DNA from: DAINPP01 sp036743375
GTDB lineage: Bacteria; Thermotogota; Thermotogae; MWEM01
Length of the DNA: 64,000 bases
Direction: 5' to 3'
Assembly: GCA_036743375.1 (NCBI GenBank)
Contig: DAINPP010000012.1
Span: 1-64,000, forward strand
Position 1 is the first letter of the stretch. Every line of letters begins with the position of its first letter. The translations under genes were made by a program, and so were the position numbers. Positions 43,680 to 52,778 of this stretch are shown piece by piece. Under the pieces are notes generated by a model, which saw only the letters and a list, made by a program, of their open reading frames with translations, did not search any database and was not told the DNA's origin.

Positions 43680-45506
43680 TTATTCTCCGGAGGCCGTCTC
43701 AAGTTCCTGTTCAAAGTAGGGAATCATGTAGATGGCGTAGTAGATAGAATCGGAATAATCCAGACCGGCAATTCTCGATGCGATCGTTACCGTTTTAACC
43801 CCTTCGAAGGGAAGATTCAGCCTGTAAGTTACCTTTGGACTGATGATGGTTTTTATCTCTGAAAAATAGTCATCCAGATAAGTTTCCATTCCGCTGCTGA
43901 CAACGAGTCCGCCGGTTATCTTGGCGAGGTTTCTCACCTTGTCCGGAACGGTGACATTACTGATCACATAGATTCTCACATTCTTGGAAAACATGGCTGG
44001 AGCGATATTTTCAAAATTGAAATCATACCCATCATATTTCCAGACGATCATATTGTATTCCGTTTTATTGAGATTGGAAAATCCACCTTCAAAAAAAGAT
44101 TTTCCATCGGTTATTTCGATATAATTAACCGTTGAATCGGCTGTTTCAAGTGTGAATGGGACGTAACCGCCACTGTCTATGACGTTTAAAAATGGAGCGA
44201 TGACCTGAAATCTTTTTCCCATACTGTCCAGATTTCTGAATTGAATGATCAGATCATCCGTTGTGGCTTCTATAGAATCAATACTGGTAAATGCCATGGG
44301 TTTTTCCTGAACAACGATATACTCGCGTACTCTGTGTGTATCAAAATCCGTTACGGATAAAATCGGGGCGTTGTAATCGATATCACTGACAGCCGTGAAG
44401 TCTATATTGGTGTTATCGATAAAGGTGTATCCCGTATCCTGATCGGGGAGGAAAGAGGTCAGCGTGTTATCGTCCCAGATGGTCAGTATGGTTCCATCCG
44501 GTCCGGAACAGCTGTTTACAGGCAACGCATCCTCTCTGAAAGCAAACATGGCCTCTTCCTCAAAAGAACCCATTCTTATGATCCTGAAGGCCTTTTGCGA
44601 CATATCCTGCAGAATGATTTTATCAAACGACAGATCTACATCGTTGACAATATTCGGCATGTAGCCTTCCGATAAATAGATATACTTCACGATCTTACCG
44701 CTGCTGCTGACAATGGCAAGTCTGTTGTTAGGGGGATCGAGGACGTAGATGTTTCCAAGCCGGTCAACCGTCTGCACGAACGGGCTTTTAAAATGTTCAA
44801 ATTCATCGATGATCTCATTAGTTGAGAGGTCGTAGACAACGATCTTCCCGGAATAAATATCTGAACAATAGAGCCTTCCGGCCGTCTGATCGATGACGAT
44901 GGAAGAAGGGGCTTCCAGATCAAGCTTGATGGCAAAATTACTGCCGTTTCTGGTCACGAAGATGTATTTGTTTGCCCTGTCGAGAATATAAAGCGTCTCG
45001 TTGTACACATCCGATGCAACGGGGTTGTAAAAGAATTCATAACTATCGAGATAACCTCTCGTTTCACGCCGGTATTCCAGACCGAGAATCGGATTTTTTT
45101 CCGCCTCTACTTTTCCCAGCATTTTCAGAACTTTCAGAAGTATCAATATCTCGGTTTTATCCGGTTCAATCAGAAGGACATTGTTCAGACTTTCTATCGC
45201 GTCCTGCGTATTACCGGTCTCTATATTCAGTTTGGCAAGGAAATACCATAACTTTGGTATATCGGTGGGATAAATAGGTCTTTCAAAGGCCTGTTCTATA
45301 TCATTTCTCGCCTTGATGTATTCGGTTTCACCCCAGTTTTGTATAGCCTCGGAAAAATAATATCGCGACCATTCTTCTTCCGGCTTACCCGAGAGATAAC
45401 TATCTATATCAATAGTCTCACCGACCTGTGCAAATGCCGGGGAAATGATAAAGAAGAATAAAAGCATGATGGCAATTGTTTTAATCGAGTTCATCCCTTT
45501 TTTCAT
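43680..45506 (-). CDS. Exported TPR-plus-beta-propeller protein with VWA-like tail
   Basis: A 608-residue protein with a signal peptide (SIKTIAIMLLFFFIISPAFA, cleaved before QVG). Residues 35-125 are TPR-like. Residues 150-420 have repeated strands of NHL/six-bladed propeller type (ASDVYNETLYILDRANKYIFV; DQTAGRLYCSDIYSGKIVVYD; FVQTVDRLGNIYVLDPPNNRL). The tail has VRIYVISN and LAKITGGLVV, similar to the later strands of a VWA fold. It is probably an outer-envelope or periplasmic scaffold. ATG 45506 lies inside the end of the upstream gene. Confidence 0.72.
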   Translation of the reverse strand: MKKGMNSIKTIAIMLLFFFIISPAFAQVGETIDIDSYLSGKPEEEWSRYYFSEAIQNWGETEYIKARNDIEQAFERPIYPTDIPKLWYFLAKLNIETGNTQDAIESLNNVLLIEPDKTEILILLKVLKMLGKVEAEKNPILGLEYRRETRGYLDSYEFFYNPVASDVYNETLYILDRANKYIFVTRNGSNFAIKLDLEAPSSIVIDQTAGRLYCSDIYSGKIVVYDLSTNEIIDEFEHFKSPFVQTVDRLGNIYVLDPPNNRLAIVSSSGKIVKYIYLSEGYMPNIVNDVDLSFDKIILQDMSQKAFRIIRMGSFEEEAMFAFREDALPVNSCSGPDGTILTIWDDNTLTSFLPDQDTGYTFIDNTNIDFTAVSDIDYNAPILSVTDFDTHRVREYIVVQEKPMAFTSIDSIEATTDDLIIQFRNLDSMGKRFQVIAPFLNVIDSGGYVPFTLETADSTVNYIEITDGKSFFEGGFSNLNKTEYNMIVWKYDGYDFNFENIAPAMFSKNVRIYVISNVTVPDKVRNLAKITGGLVVSSGMETYLDDYFSEIKTIISPKVTYRLNLPFEGVKTVTIASRIAGLDYSDSIYYAIYMIPYFEQELETASGE

Positions 45507-45981
45507 GTTGCTTCGCCTCACTTTTCTGAAAAAGTATGGAACCGCTGATAGAAGCGGAAAGAATGATCATGAGAAAGACCAGTATACCAAGATAGGTAAA
45601 CAATCTGTTTGAAGCGATTGCCTGACCGTGAAAAATCTCACTTCCTATCCAGCCAAAATCATTTTTATAGATCATCAAAAGATTGACAGCCGTCGAGCAT
45701 AAAGTTAGTAGAAAAGCGCCTGTCTGAAGAAGACGGGATTTTTTTCCGGAAAAACCCGTGATCGAAACCCAGTGTAAAAAAACGGCGGATATCAGGATCA
45801 GCAGAAACTGTACGAGAAACAGGGATGATGAATAGATCTGAACATCGGGGAGCAGTTCGCTGACTGCCCCCGAGATGTAATCCAGTGAAAAATATCCCGC
45901 TATTCCCGTTATCCCAGCAAAAATCATCAGGATAGAAAAAAGCGAAACGGTTAAATAACCGAATTTTTCTATTTTACTCAT
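45481..45981 (-). CDS. Four-helix integral membrane protein
   Basis: A 166-residue protein with about four membrane helices (12-35, 50-70, 80-103, 127-152) and a charged cytoplasmic tail (KSEAKQHEKRDELD). No family recognised. The start ATG 45981 overlaps the mrp stop codon (ATGAGTAA), and its end overlaps the next gene by 26 bases, so all three are translated in a chain. Confidence 0.72.
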   Translation of the reverse strand: MSKIEKFGYLTVSLFSILMIFAGITGIAGYFSLDYISGAVSELLPDVQIYSSSLFLVQFLLILISAVFLHWVSITGFSGKKSRLLQTGAFLLTLCSTAVNLLMIYKNDFGWIGSEIFHGQAIASNRLFTYLGILVFLMIILSASISGSILFQKSEAKQHEKRDELD

Positions 45982-46750
45982 TTTCTTCCATTGCTTTAAT
46001 GACAAAACCCGTGAGTTCCTTGAATACAACTTCTACTTCCGTACCTCTCATATATTGTGAAACAGGTCTGCCGGCTTCCGAATGCTTTACAAATTCAGGG
46101 TTCTGAGGGATCTGAGCAATCAGAGTGGTTCCGAGTTCCTGCGCCAGCTTTGCCCCACCGCCTTCACCGTACATGTATATTCTCTCGCCACAGTTTGGAC
46201 AGACGAAGTAACTCATATTTTCGACAATTCCTATGACTTGTGAGTTCAGTTTTCTGATAAAGATGGCCGATCGCTTTGCATCCATCGTTGAAACACCCTG
46301 AGGCGTGGTAACGATGACTGCCCCATCGAGAGAACCGAGGACCTGGAAGGCGCTGAGATGTTCGTCCCCCGTTCCCGGAGGTGTGTCGATGATGAGATAA
46401 TCGAGTGCTCCCCATTCCACATCGTTCACAAACTGTTCGATCATCTTCTGTTTCAGCGGTCCTCGCCAGATGATCGGCTGACCCTCTTCTACAAGGTTGG
46501 CGATAGAAACGGCCTTCAGATTTGGAAAGACGTCGATCGGCAGGATCGTCTCCCTTGGTGTGGTCATCAGTTTTTTATCCGAAACACCGAGCATCTTTGA
46601 AATGTTGGGCCCGTGTATGTCTATGTCAATAAGCCCCACTTTGAATCCTTCCTCCGCAAGTGTGGTGGCGAGATTAACCGAAACGGTACTTTTACCCACA
46701 CCGCCTTTTCCGCTTAAAACCATAATCTTGTGCTTAATACTGTTTTCCAT
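45974..46750 (-). CDS. mrp: Mrp/ApbC-type iron-sulfur cluster carrier ATPase
   Basis: A 258-residue deviant-Walker P-loop protein (SGKGGVGKSTVSVNLA; LIDIDIHGPNISKML; DTPPGTGDEHL). CPNC in SYFVCPNCGERIYMYG supplies the bridging cluster ligands at the dimer face. It transfers Fe-S clusters to apoproteins. It lies 46 bases after the MutS-family gene. The radical SAM and other Fe-S enzymes of the cell are possible clients. Confidence 0.93.
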   Translation of the reverse strand: MENSIKHKIMVLSGKGGVGKSTVSVNLATTLAEEGFKVGLIDIDIHGPNISKMLGVSDKKLMTTPRETILPIDVFPNLKAVSIANLVEEGQPIIWRGPLKQKMIEQFVNDVEWGALDYLIIDTPPGTGDEHLSAFQVLGSLDGAVIVTTPQGVSTMDAKRSAIFIRKLNSQVIGIVENMSYFVCPNCGERIYMYGEGGGAKLAQELGTTLIAQIPQNPEFVKHSEAGRPVSQYMRGTEVEVVFKELTGFVIKAMEENE

Positions 46751-46795
46751 ATTTCCTCCTGTAATTAATGATGATTAATCCTGAGGCGTATCTTA

Positions 46796-48397
46796 TCACG
46801 TCTCTCTGTAATAGTCTTCATAAATCCCTTCTGCTGCCGTTACCACTTCAGAAGGAAGTCCGAGTGCTCTGGAAATCTGAATTGCCGCCTTGGGTATTTC
46901 CGTTTTTTCTATTTTTTCCAAGTGATGATCGATATACCTGTATATATTCTCTGCATTAATTGCATCAGAAAAATCTGATTTAAGAAATCCCGTCTGATAA
47001 TTTACCGAACCAAATTCGAGTGGGCTGGAAAAATGAGTGACAAAAATAGAGATCGCTTTTTTATCGTCCATGATATTCACCGCCGCAGAGGCGAGTGCAG
47101 AACCTTCGCGTGGATTTGTTGCCGAACCGAATTCATCGATGAGGTTGATAGTCAATTCGTCGGAAAAGATGGTCCTGATACGCATCACTTCCATGGCAAA
47201 ACCGCTTAAACCTTCTTCCTCTGAAGTTCTGTAGACACAGTTGATTCCGTTAAAGAGGCTGGTTGTCAGACAATCCGCTGTTATTGGCAGCCCGATGGCA
47301 CATTGAACATAAATCTGGCCGATCGTCTTCAAGGCTGAGGTCTTCCCCCCCATATTGGCACCTGTTATAATCGTCGAACCGCTTTTGAGATCGATATTTA
47401 TCTGATCGTATTCAAAACCGTTTTTACAGCAGAACTCCTCTATTTCGGTATTCCTGCCGTTCAGTAGGCTCAATTGTATTTCCCCTTCATATATCTCCGG
47501 ATAACAGCATTTATAACGGATTCCAAACTCAGCCATTGCAACGTCTTTGTCAAATTCCGTAACGATTTCTATTATCCTTGAGAAGGTATCCAGGTGGATC
47601 GACAACCATTGTTTCAGCCTTGTTCGATACCTGATATCCTCTTTTGCCAATTCTACTTCTATTCTCTCTATCTCCGCCGCGTAACTGGGATCCCTGTCGG
47701 ATCTGACAATTCTGTAGGAAATAGAAAAGGCGGTTTCTCCCTGTACAAGAACGTTGTCACAATTCCTTAATCCCTGATTGCGCAGGTCCGAACGCTGAAG
47801 CACAAACTCCGTTCTGTTGGAGACGGGTAATTCGTAGAGTTTCTGCAATCTTTCGGAGATTTTCAGAAACACTTCCTTGTCGAGAGAACGGTACTTTTCG
47901 AGTTCGCTTCCCAATTCATCGGCATAATCTGAATCGATGGAGAAAAAAAACTGACGCGTATCTTTTGGATCCAGGAGATGCCAGATCTCTTCGATCTCTT
48001 TAAAGGCGTACAGTTCTACGAGTCCCTTTCCCATTTCACTGTTGTTTAGCAAGTCATAAAGCCTTCTATAAAAATAACAAAATCGCTTGATCTCAAAATA
48101 ATCCACGACATTTGGGAGTTCATCGCCGGCTATCTTTTTGATACTTGTCCGGATGTTTTTAAGCTCCCTTAAAGAGCGTTTCAATTTATCCGAATCATGA
48201 GCAAGCATAAAGTCGCTTAAGATCTTTAACTTGTCAAAGTGCGATTTCAAGTCGCTTTCATCACCATGAACAAAGACCGTTGGGTTTTTAAAATACGATT
48301 TCCCGTAAAATGAAGACGGCTCTATTCTGTTGATTAGTTCTCTGATTTCGAGAAATTCAACGGTCTCTCTGCTGAATTGATTATCTAATTTTGTCAA
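46796..48397 (-). CDS. MutS-family ATPase without mismatch-recognition domain, candidate aminomutase reactivase (KamC-like)
   Basis: A 533-residue protein. The C-terminal MutS ATPase is intact: GANMGGKT (346-353), LTINLIDEFGSATNPREG with Walker B Asp421-Glu422, and FVTHFSS. The N-terminal 340 residues keep a lever/core-like helical region but have no mismatch-recognition domain with an F-x-E. There is also no Smr nuclease as in MutS2. In lysine fermenters a gene of this type (called KamC in some annotations, from memory) accompanies kamDE and is proposed to reactivate the aminomutase. Here kamDE is in the divergent operon. TTG start overlapping the folE2 stop (TTGA). Confidence 0.7.
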   Translation of the reverse strand: MTKLDNQFSRETVEFLEIRELINRIEPSSFYGKSYFKNPTVFVHGDESDLKSHFDKLKILSDFMLAHDSDKLKRSLRELKNIRTSIKKIAGDELPNVVDYFEIKRFCYFYRRLYDLLNNSEMGKGLVELYAFKEIEEIWHLLDPKDTRQFFFSIDSDYADELGSELEKYRSLDKEVFLKISERLQKLYELPVSNRTEFVLQRSDLRNQGLRNCDNVLVQGETAFSISYRIVRSDRDPSYAAEIERIEVELAKEDIRYRTRLKQWLSIHLDTFSRIIEIVTEFDKDVAMAEFGIRYKCCYPEIYEGEIQLSLLNGRNTEIEEFCCKNGFEYDQINIDLKSGSTIITGANMGGKTSALKTIGQIYVQCAIGLPITADCLTTSLFNGINCVYRTSEEEGLSGFAMEVMRIRTIFSDELTINLIDEFGSATNPREGSALASAAVNIMDDKKAISIFVTHFSSPLEFGSVNYQTGFLKSDFSDAINAENIYRYIDHHLEKIEKTEIPKAAIQISRALGLPSEVVTAAEGIYEDYYRET

Positions 48398-49173
48398 TTA
48401 CCTCGCTCCCATTCGATACAGGCATACGCATCATGATCATGAATCGACTCGTGACTGTTGACTGAGAGGTTAAATCCTTTGACCGAATGATTTGATTTAA
48501 GTTTTAACGCAAGATCCCGTGCTATATCTTCAACGAATTTCGGATTATCGTAGCCTGTCTCCGTGACAAATTTTTCATCACTCCTTTTAAGCAACGGATA
48601 AACCGGCGAAGAGGCCGAAGATTCGATATAATCGGCTACTTCTTCTATCCAGATCATCTTTGACATGCGAAGTCTGACTTTTACATCTGCCCGCTGATTA
48701 TGGGCGCCACGTTCACTGATGGCCTTTGAACAGGGGCAGACGGATTGTACAGGTACATTGACTTCCAGTACAAAATAGAATCTATCTTCACTGTCCAGCT
48801 TGGAATCGAACGCACAATCGATGATCATATGACTTTCAATTCCAGTTACCGGCGCATTCTTGTTGATGACATACGGAAATTTCATCTCCATATGTGCCTC
48901 GTTTGCCTTGAGCCTTTCCTTCATGTCCTTGAGGATCTCCTGAACATTTCCAAGTTCCATCCGGTTTGCGTGTGAGTGCAGAATCTCTATGAAACGGCTC
49001 ATATGCGTTCCCCTGAAATTTTCGGGGAGATTGACATACATATTCACCTTTCCTATCGTGTGTTGTTCCCCTTTTTCGCGGTCCCGAATGACAACCGGGT
49101 ATCTGATCTCTCCCACGCCGACTTTGTTGATCGGTATCTGTCTCGTATCCTTTTCATTCTGTATATCCTTCAT
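48394..49173 (-). CDS. folE2: GTP cyclohydrolase I, type B
   Basis: A 259-residue T-fold enzyme that opens GTP to dihydroneopterin triphosphate, the first step to tetrahydrofolate. VPVQSVCPCSKAISERGAHNQR contains the metal Cys and catalytic His of the FolE2/MptA family, which uses Mn or Fe and replaces zinc-dependent FolE. ATG 49173 is preceded by GCAGGGGAT; the longer frame would overlap the regulator gene. The SD lies within the end of the upstream gene. Confidence 0.94.
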   Translation of the reverse strand: MKDIQNEKDTRQIPINKVGVGEIRYPVVIRDREKGEQHTIGKVNMYVNLPENFRGTHMSRFIEILHSHANRMELGNVQEILKDMKERLKANEAHMEMKFPYVINKNAPVTGIESHMIIDCAFDSKLDSEDRFYFVLEVNVPVQSVCPCSKAISERGAHNQRADVKVRLRMSKMIWIEEVADYIESSASSPVYPLLKRSDEKFVTETGYDNPKFVEDIARDLALKLKSNHSVKGFNLSVNSHESIHDHDAYACIEWERGN

Positions 49174-49177
49174 CTGA

Positions 49178-50905
49178 CTATCCCCTGCTTTTAATTCCAA
49201 TTTCATATCTTTCCAGCTTATAATAGAGTGCTCTCAGACTCAATCCGAGCTCATCGGCCGTTTTGGCTCGATTTCCCTGATTTCTGAAAAGCGTCTTTTC
49301 GATGGTCTCTTTTTCTACCTTTGCGATTATATCCTTCAGCTTTCCCCTGTAGCCGCCTCTGCGATTCTCGGATTCCTTCATGTTTGGCATAAGAAAATCG
49401 AAGTGTTCAAGCGTCAATTCCTGGATAAAGGGCTGCGCCTTGATCAGTGCCCTTCCAAGGGCATTTTCCAGTTCTCTGATGTTTCCGGGCCATTTGTATT
49501 GGCGGAACAGTTCAAATACCGAATCGTTTACCTTCTTGATATCCCTTCTGTATTCCTGATTGAGATTCATGATAATGGAATAAACCAGGGCGTAAAGATC
49601 TTCTTTTCTCTCTCTCAGAGGAGGCAGGAAGATGGGGACGATGTTCAGTTTGAGATAAAGTTCTCTCAGAAACTGGTTTTCTTCTACGAGTTTTTCAAGG
49701 TTTGACGAAGTGGCGGCGATGATTCTGACGTCACATTCCTTTTCTTCTGAAGAGGCAAATGCGGTGTACCTTTTTGTCTGAATGAACTGAAGTAATTTGG
49801 CCTGTGTCGATTTGTCAAGGATGGAGATCTCATCGAGAAAAAGGGTTCCGTTTCTGGCCTCCTCAATCAGGCCACTGTGTCTTGAAACGGGGCTGTAATC
49901 GTTATAATCATAGATGCCGAAGATTTCTCCCGTCAGGTTTTTCTGATCAATAGAGGCGCATTTTGCAACGATGAAAGGTCCTTCCGCCCTCGAACTGCTG
50001 TTGTGAATAGCCTGAGCAAACCGTTCTTTTCCCGTTCCCGTTTCACCTCTGAGCAGCACACTGGCATTGGTTGCCGAGACTCTTTTTGACTGCTCGAGTG
50101 CAATCCTGAGTTTTTCACTCTTACCGGTGATATCCTTAAAGGTAAAACTGGAAGTGCTTTTCCTGAGAAGGGATCTGGCATCGGCGAGTTCTTCCATCAG
50201 GTTGGAGATATCTGTAACATCATGGATGACCGCAACGCTTCCCTTAAAATCTTCTTTGATATACAGCGGTGTCACATCAACGATCACTTCTTTTTTCGTC
50301 CTTCCGACGATCATGCGTCGCCCAAAAACCGGTTTCTTCGTCTTTACAACCAGCATATGTTTACTTTCATCCTTGTCGGCAATATCGATGGTTGCCGGTT
50401 TACCCTCGACCTCTTCGGCGGTAAGTCCTGTTATTCTGGTGTATTCCGAGTTGACCATGATGATCTTCCCGTTCTCGTCGGCGACGGATATCGCATCACT
50501 TGTCGAATTGATGATGGCCTTCAGTGTCTTCTGATCCCGTTTGAGACTCGTAACGGCCTCCGCCATGGTCTGAATGTAGGTTATATCCCTGAATATTGCC
50601 GCCACGCCGATAATGTTCCCCCCAATGTCAAAGAGCGGGATCCTTGAGGTAACAATGGTTGTGTTTTTCAGATAATGTACCCGGTCATATTCGGGCATGG
50701 CCGTTTGGAGAACGATATGCAGTCGGGTATTGGGAATGGCATTTTTAACATCTTTTCCAATAACGTGCTCTTCTTCAAGTTCGAGAATATCGAGTGCGGA
50801 TTTGTTGATGAACACAACGGTTTTATTGGGATTTATAATGATTACGCCTTCTTTTATTGAATAGAGGACTCTCTTGATCATCTCATCAATAATGGACTGG
50901 CTCAA
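49178..50905 (-). CDS. PAS-PAS-AAA+-Fis regulator lacking the GAFTGA loop
   Basis: A 575-residue protein with two PAS domains (about 8-110 and 125-235). An AAA+ domain follows, with Walker A GETGTGKE (287-294), Walker B GTLFLDEI (353-360) and the Arg fingers in PPLRERKEDL. A C-terminal Fis helix-turn-helix (about 535-570, NRAKTADELGLSLRALYYKL) ends the protein. In sigma-54 activators ELFGxxxGAFTGA lies at 328-342; here it reads EIFGIYDYNDYSPVSRHSG, with no GAFTGA. It is therefore unlikely to drive sigma-54 and may control a sigma-A promoter as TyrR does. TTG start with GGAGGTGAG upstream; four-base overlap with rsmA. Confidence 0.9.
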   Translation of the reverse strand: MSQSIIDEMIKRVLYSIKEGVIIINPNKTVVFINKSALDILELEEEHVIGKDVKNAIPNTRLHIVLQTAMPEYDRVHYLKNTTIVTSRIPLFDIGGNIIGVAAIFRDITYIQTMAEAVTSLKRDQKTLKAIINSTSDAISVADENGKIIMVNSEYTRITGLTAEEVEGKPATIDIADKDESKHMLVVKTKKPVFGRRMIVGRTKKEVIVDVTPLYIKEDFKGSVAVIHDVTDISNLMEELADARSLLRKSTSSFTFKDITGKSEKLRIALEQSKRVSATNASVLLRGETGTGKERFAQAIHNSSSRAEGPFIVAKCASIDQKNLTGEIFGIYDYNDYSPVSRHSGLIEEARNGTLFLDEISILDKSTQAKLLQFIQTKRYTAFASSEEKECDVRIIAATSSNLEKLVEENQFLRELYLKLNIVPIFLPPLRERKEDLYALVYSIIMNLNQEYRRDIKKVNDSVFELFRQYKWPGNIRELENALGRALIKAQPFIQELTLEHFDFLMPNMKESENRRGGYRGKLKDIIAKVEKETIEKTLFRNQGNRAKTADELGLSLRALYYKLERYEIGIKSRG

Positions 50906-51756
50906 CGGGTCTCACCTCCGGAATCTTTCCTTTCGGTTCGTATGCTGTTTATTTGATTATAGGCATTGAAAAGTTCTAACCATTTTTCAAGCGAAAGTGC
51001 TTCAGCTCTTACGGATTCAGAGAGATCAACGGCCTTTAAAGCCGGAAGAATATCTGTCTCGTAATTATTCTTCATCTTTTTTCTTCTCTGGGAAAATCCC
51101 GTTTTCACAAACTCAAAAAAATCCTCCGGATCGTTTCCGAGGGCCTTATCTTTTCTCGGAATCATTTTTAAAATACTCGATTCGATCTTTGGCTCGGGGA
51201 CAAAATTCTTCTTTGAGACCTTGAACTCTATGGAGAGCTCAAAGTGATACTGAATAAATATGGAAAGGGACCCATAGGCTTTGGTACCGGGAAGTGCTGT
51301 GAATCGCTCACAGACCTCCGTCTGAAGCATGAAAAGACACAATTTCAGATTCGGAAAATCCCTTTTTATTTTTTTGATGATAGCTGTTCCCGTGTTATAG
51401 GGAAGATTTGAGACGGCGATTATTTCTTTTTTTTTGAGTGCTTCATCGATTTCAGTCTTCAGGTAATCGCCCATATGAAGGTGGAATCTGTCGTTGCTTT
51501 CAAATCTTTCATTCAGAAGGTCTTCCAGACTTCTGTCTATTTCAAATGCGTGAACCTCATTTCCCCTTTCGAGGAGTTCCTGGGTTAACGACCCGGCGCC
51601 GGGTCCTATTTCTATAAAAGTACAGTCAGGGTTTTCAGGCAGCAGCTCGATGATCCGCTTGGATATGTTCTGATTTTTCAGAAAATTCTGACCAAGTGAT
51701 TTTTTTAACTTCAAATCGTATTTTTTTATCCATTCAATAGACGTTTTGACACACAT
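50902..51756 (-). CDS. rsmA: 16S rRNA dimethyladenosine transferase
   Basis: A 284-residue SAM methyltransferase that dimethylates A1518/A1519 of 16S rRNA. LKKSLGQNFLKNQN is the hallmark; FIEIGPGAGSLTQEL is the SAM motif I, and VSNLPYNTGTAI the NxPY active site. The longer TTG frame begins inside the -10 box (51813), so is unlikely to be transcribed. ATG 51756 is the first good codon, though its SD is poor. First gene of the leftward transcript. Confidence 0.94.
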   Translation of the reverse strand: MCVKTSIEWIKKYDLKLKKSLGQNFLKNQNISKRIIELLPENPDCTFIEIGPGAGSLTQELLERGNEVHAFEIDRSLEDLLNERFESNDRFHLHMGDYLKTEIDEALKKKEIIAVSNLPYNTGTAIIKKIKRDFPNLKLCLFMLQTEVCERFTALPGTKAYGSLSIFIQYHFELSIEFKVSKKNFVPEPKIESSILKMIPRKDKALGNDPEDFFEFVKTGFSQRRKKMKNNYETDILPALKAVDLSESVRAEALSLEKWLELFNAYNQINSIRTERKDSGGETR

Positions 51757-51922
51757 CCTTTTTAATTTCTGAAAAAATCTTTTTTTACCGTGAAAAAGAC
51801 TTATCCGCTCCAATTATAACATAGTGTCAGGTTGCATGAAGTCCCTTTTTTCACGTTAATTTATGGTAAAATAAACAGTGATGGGAATTTTAATGCACAT
51901 TATAAAACTGGGGGGAATAACG
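51757..51922. promoter_or_regulatory. Divergent control region between rsmA and prmC
   Basis: Leftward: TGT-TATAAT at 51821-51813 (minus strand), extended -10, start near 51806. Rightward: TAAAAT at 51865-51870, start near 51877. This region of about 100 bases seems to drive both long operons, one with the MutS-family ATPase and one with kamDE. Confidence 0.6.
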
Positions 51923-52768
51923 ATCGATAAGGTTTGGACGGTTGGCGAGGTGATTAACTGGACTCAGGACTATTTTGTGAAAAAATCTGTTGAGAGTCCG
52001 AGAAGAACCTCTGAAAGATTGATGGAATGGTTATTGGATGTGGATAAGACACATCTTTATATAAACTGGAAAAAAGAGCTTGATAAAGAGATTCTGAATC
52101 AGTATAAACTCGCAATGAAACGGATTGTTGATGGAGAGCCCCTCGCCTATATCACGGGGAAGCATCATTTTTATGCCTATGAGTTTAATGTGAACAGAAA
52201 TGTCTTGATTCCAAGGCAAGAGACCGAAGAACTTGTTGAGTGGATATTGAGTGATAACAGGGAAAGAGATGGATTGAAGGTACTTGATCTGTGTACGGGA
52301 AGCGGCGCAATAGGCATTACGCTGGCCAGACTTCTTAAAAATTCGTATATAACGGCCACCGATGTGGATAGCAAATGTATTGAAACGGCAGTGGCGAATT
52401 CCAAACTCAATGAGGTTTCGGACCGAATAGAATTTCTTTGTGGAGACTTTATGGAACCGATAAAAGACCGCCTCAATGAATTTGATGTCATTGTTTCCAA
52501 CCCCCCTTATATTTCCGATGATGAAAAGACCCTTATGGATAAAAGTGTCCTCGATTATGAACCGCATAAGGCGTTATTTGGTGGGGAAGACGGACTGGAC
52601 TTTTACAGAAGGCTATATGAAAACAGGGATCAGTTGAGAAATCGAACCGTTTACCTTGAGATCGGTTTTAATCAGAAAGACCGGCTTGAGAAGATCTTTT
52701 CAGACCATGAACATGTATTCAGGAAAGATCTTGGTGGAAACTGGCGAATGTTGAGAATTAAATTTTAA
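51923..52768 (+). CDS. prmC: Release factor glutamine methyltransferase, probable ATC start
   Basis: A 281-residue SAM enzyme that methylates the GGQ glutamine of RF1/RF2. VLDLCTGSGAIGITLA is the SAM motif, and VIVSNPPYIS the NPPY catalytic loop. PRQETEELVEW is family-specific. The homologous N-terminus begins near VWTVGEVINW, just after GGGGGG (51910-51915). ATC at 51923 lies seven bases behind that SD. ATG at 51881 or 51896 would add 14 or 9 unusual residues; 51896 has only a weak GGGA. Start uncertain, gene certain. Confidence 0.92.
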   Translation: MDKVWTVGEVINWTQDYFVKKSVESPRRTSERLMEWLLDVDKTHLYINWKKELDKEILNQYKLAMKRIVDGEPLAYITGKHHFYAYEFNVNRNVLIPRQETEELVEWILSDNRERDGLKVLDLCTGSGAIGITLARLLKNSYITATDVDSKCIETAVANSKLNEVSDRIEFLCGDFMEPIKDRLNEFDVIVSNPPYISDDEKTLMDKSVLDYEPHKALFGGEDGLDFYRRLYENRDQLRNRTVYLEIGFNQKDRLEKIFSDHEHVFRKDLGGNWRMLRIKF

Positions 52769-52778
52769 GGAGCAGTTG

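Noticed and set aside
46796..48397. Calling this gene mutS or mutS2 (mismatch repair)
   Set aside because: It is too short, without the mismatch-recognition domain of MutS and without the Smr domain of MutS2.
51757..51813. TTG at 51813 as the rsmA start
   Set aside because: The TTG overlaps the -10 box TATAAT, so it lies upstream of the likely transcription start.
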